Part shown: piece after piece, positions 62,796 to 64,000 of the stretch
Position numbering within the stretch: the stretch's first letter is position 1
Layout: the number at the start of each line of letters is the position of its first letter
Source: Rotaria sordida
Taxonomy: Eukaryota > Rotifera > Eurotatoria > Philodinida > Philodinidae
Assembly: GCA_905250125.1 (NCBI GenBank)
Contig: CAJNOL010000458.1
Location: 1 to 64,000, forward strand
Reading direction: 5' to 3'
DNA length: 64,000 nt
Notes under the pieces: model-generated
What the model was told of the DNA's origin: nothing
Seen by the model: the letters and a program-made list of their open reading frames with translations, nothing else
The model's database searches: none
Translations under genes and position numbers: made by a program

Positions 62796-64000
62796 ATGGA
62801 TTCTGATGCACTTGTATCATGCGGAGCAATGATGCTTCAATTTGTTGCTGAATATTGGCGTTCAATTGAAAAACGTCCTGTTGTTGCAAATGTACAACCA
62901 GGTTATTTACGTCAATTATTACCAGCTCAAGCACCTGAACAAGCTGAATCATTTTCATCAATTATAAATGATCTTGAATCAACAATTATGCCTGGTATTA
63001 CACATTGGCATAGTCCAAATTTTTATGCTTATTTTCCAACAGCTCTATCATATCCAGCTATTTGTGCAGATATATTATCTGGTGGTATTGCTTGTATTGG
63101 TTTTTCATGGATAGCATCACCAGCATGTACAGAACTTGAAGCAATTGTTATGGATTGGTTAGCAAAGGCAATGAATTTACCGGAATTTTTTCTTTCAACT
63201 GGAAATGGTGGTGGAATAATTCAAGGTAAATTCTTTTTATTTTTATTTTTATTAAGACAACAAATACAGATTAATAAAAACAAAAAACAAGAAAATATTT
63301 TTATATTTAAATAAAATAGGTACAGCTAGTGAAGCTACAATTGTAGCTTTACTTGCAGCTCGTTCAAGAATTTTTAAAGAAAAAAAAACTGAAGATCCAA
63401 CATTAACACTTGGTCGTTTACTTGATCAATTAATTATCTATTGTTCTGATCAAGCTCATTCATCAGTTGATAGAGCTGCATTAATTCTTGGTTGTCGATC
63501 ACGTAAAATAACTTCAGATTCAGATTGTGTTATGCGTGGAGAACAAATTGAAATAGCTATTGCTGAAGATCGTGCACAAGGTTTAATACCATTTTTTATA
63601 GTTGCTACACTCGGTACAACTCCAACAGTAAATATTAATAAAAAAAAAATAATTCTAGTTTATTTTATTTTTGTCTTATGATAATTCTAGTGTGCTTTTG
63701 ATGATTTGGTTACTATTGGACGTGTATGTGAAAAAGAACATTTATGGATGCATATTGATGCAGCTTATGCTGGAAATGCTTTTATTTGTCCTGAATATCA
63801 ATATTTATTAAATGGTGTTGAATATGCTGAATCATTTAATTTTAATCCACATAAATGGATGTTAGTTAATTTTGATTGTTCAGCAATGTATCTTAAAGAT
63901 CGAACACATTTTATTGATGCTTTTAATGTTGATCCACTTTATTTAAAACATGCATTTCAATCATCAGCACCTGATTATCGACATTGGCAAATTCCATTAG
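62796..64000 (+). CDS. DDC: Aromatic L-amino acid decarboxylase (group II PLP enzyme), 3' end outside window
   Basis: Exons 62796-63225, 63320-63627 and 63691 to beyond 64000; about 349 residues visible. Starts [20 protein letters not shown]. Typical AADC text: [75 protein letters not shown]-like across the exon 1/2 join, [18 protein letters not shown] (PLP-stacking His), [30 protein letters not shown], and [20 protein letters not shown] with the PLP Lys at codon 63853-63855. It makes dopamine, serotonin or a trace amine; whether it is a DOPA, histidine or tyrosine decarboxylase needs the missing C-terminal half. The cytosolic enzyme is complete in every visible catalytic motif. Confidence 0.95.

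Noticed and set aside
1-64000. CRISPR arrays, operons or bacterial regulatory sites
   Set aside because: The window is eukaryotic with spliceosomal introns throughout; no regularly spaced repeats were seen.

Overview
The window is animal nuclear DNA: AT-rich, with genes cut by very short introns (mostly 45-80 bp, GT...AG) and genes that only animals carry together (a Tbx2/3-type T-box factor, a repulsive guidance molecule, a K+-dependent Na+/Ca2+ exchanger, an aromatic amino acid decarboxylase). Compact introns, many decayed DNA transposons and one intronless gene of bacterial enzyme type fit a bdelloid rotifer. That placement is an inference; the sequence by itself only shows a small-intron bilaterian.

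Layout. 0.9-2.3 kb (+): radial spoke protein RSPH14 (5' end not found). 4.5-7.6 kb (+): T-box factor of the Tbx2/3 group. 7.6-27.4 kb: an accessory stretch with little conserved coding. It holds an intronless thiaminase I-like secreted protein (11.0-12.4 kb), a broken alpha/beta-hydrolase gene (16.0-16.7 kb, minus), a decayed DDE transposase interrupted by unrelated coding debris (19.5-23.3 kb), and inverted-repeat elements (24.0-25.2 and 25.6-25.9 kb). 27.4-64 kb: a dense conserved block with NCKX/SLC24 (minus), an unrecognised 366-aa protein (+), a steroid-sulfatase-like arylsulfatase (minus), metaxin (+), exocyst subunit EXOC5/Sec10 (+), a 797-aa Gln-rich protein with a tRNA-Val(TAC) in its last intron (+), an RGM-family protein with an unfamiliar N-terminal half (+), a pogo/Tigger remnant, a 578-bp near-perfect palindrome, a small secreted protein (minus) and the 5' half of an aromatic L-amino acid decarboxylase (+) that runs off the window.

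Gene models were built by hand from splice signals and reading phase. For NCKX, EXOC5, metaxin, sulfatase, T-box, RGM, the Gln-rich gene and the 366-aa gene, the summed exon lengths are exact multiples of three. EXOC5 comes to 710 codons plus stop, close to the family's usual length of about 700. The genes do not form a pathway; they are a typical mixture of cilium, transcription, ion transport, lipid/sulfate metabolism, mitochondrial import, secretion, signalling and neurotransmitter genes. The most unusual items are the thiaminase I homologue, the RGM with a novel N-terminal region, a GC-AG intron in NCKX, the alpha/beta-hydrolase with Cys at the nucleophile position, and several large foldback elements, one of them inside an EXOC5 intron.
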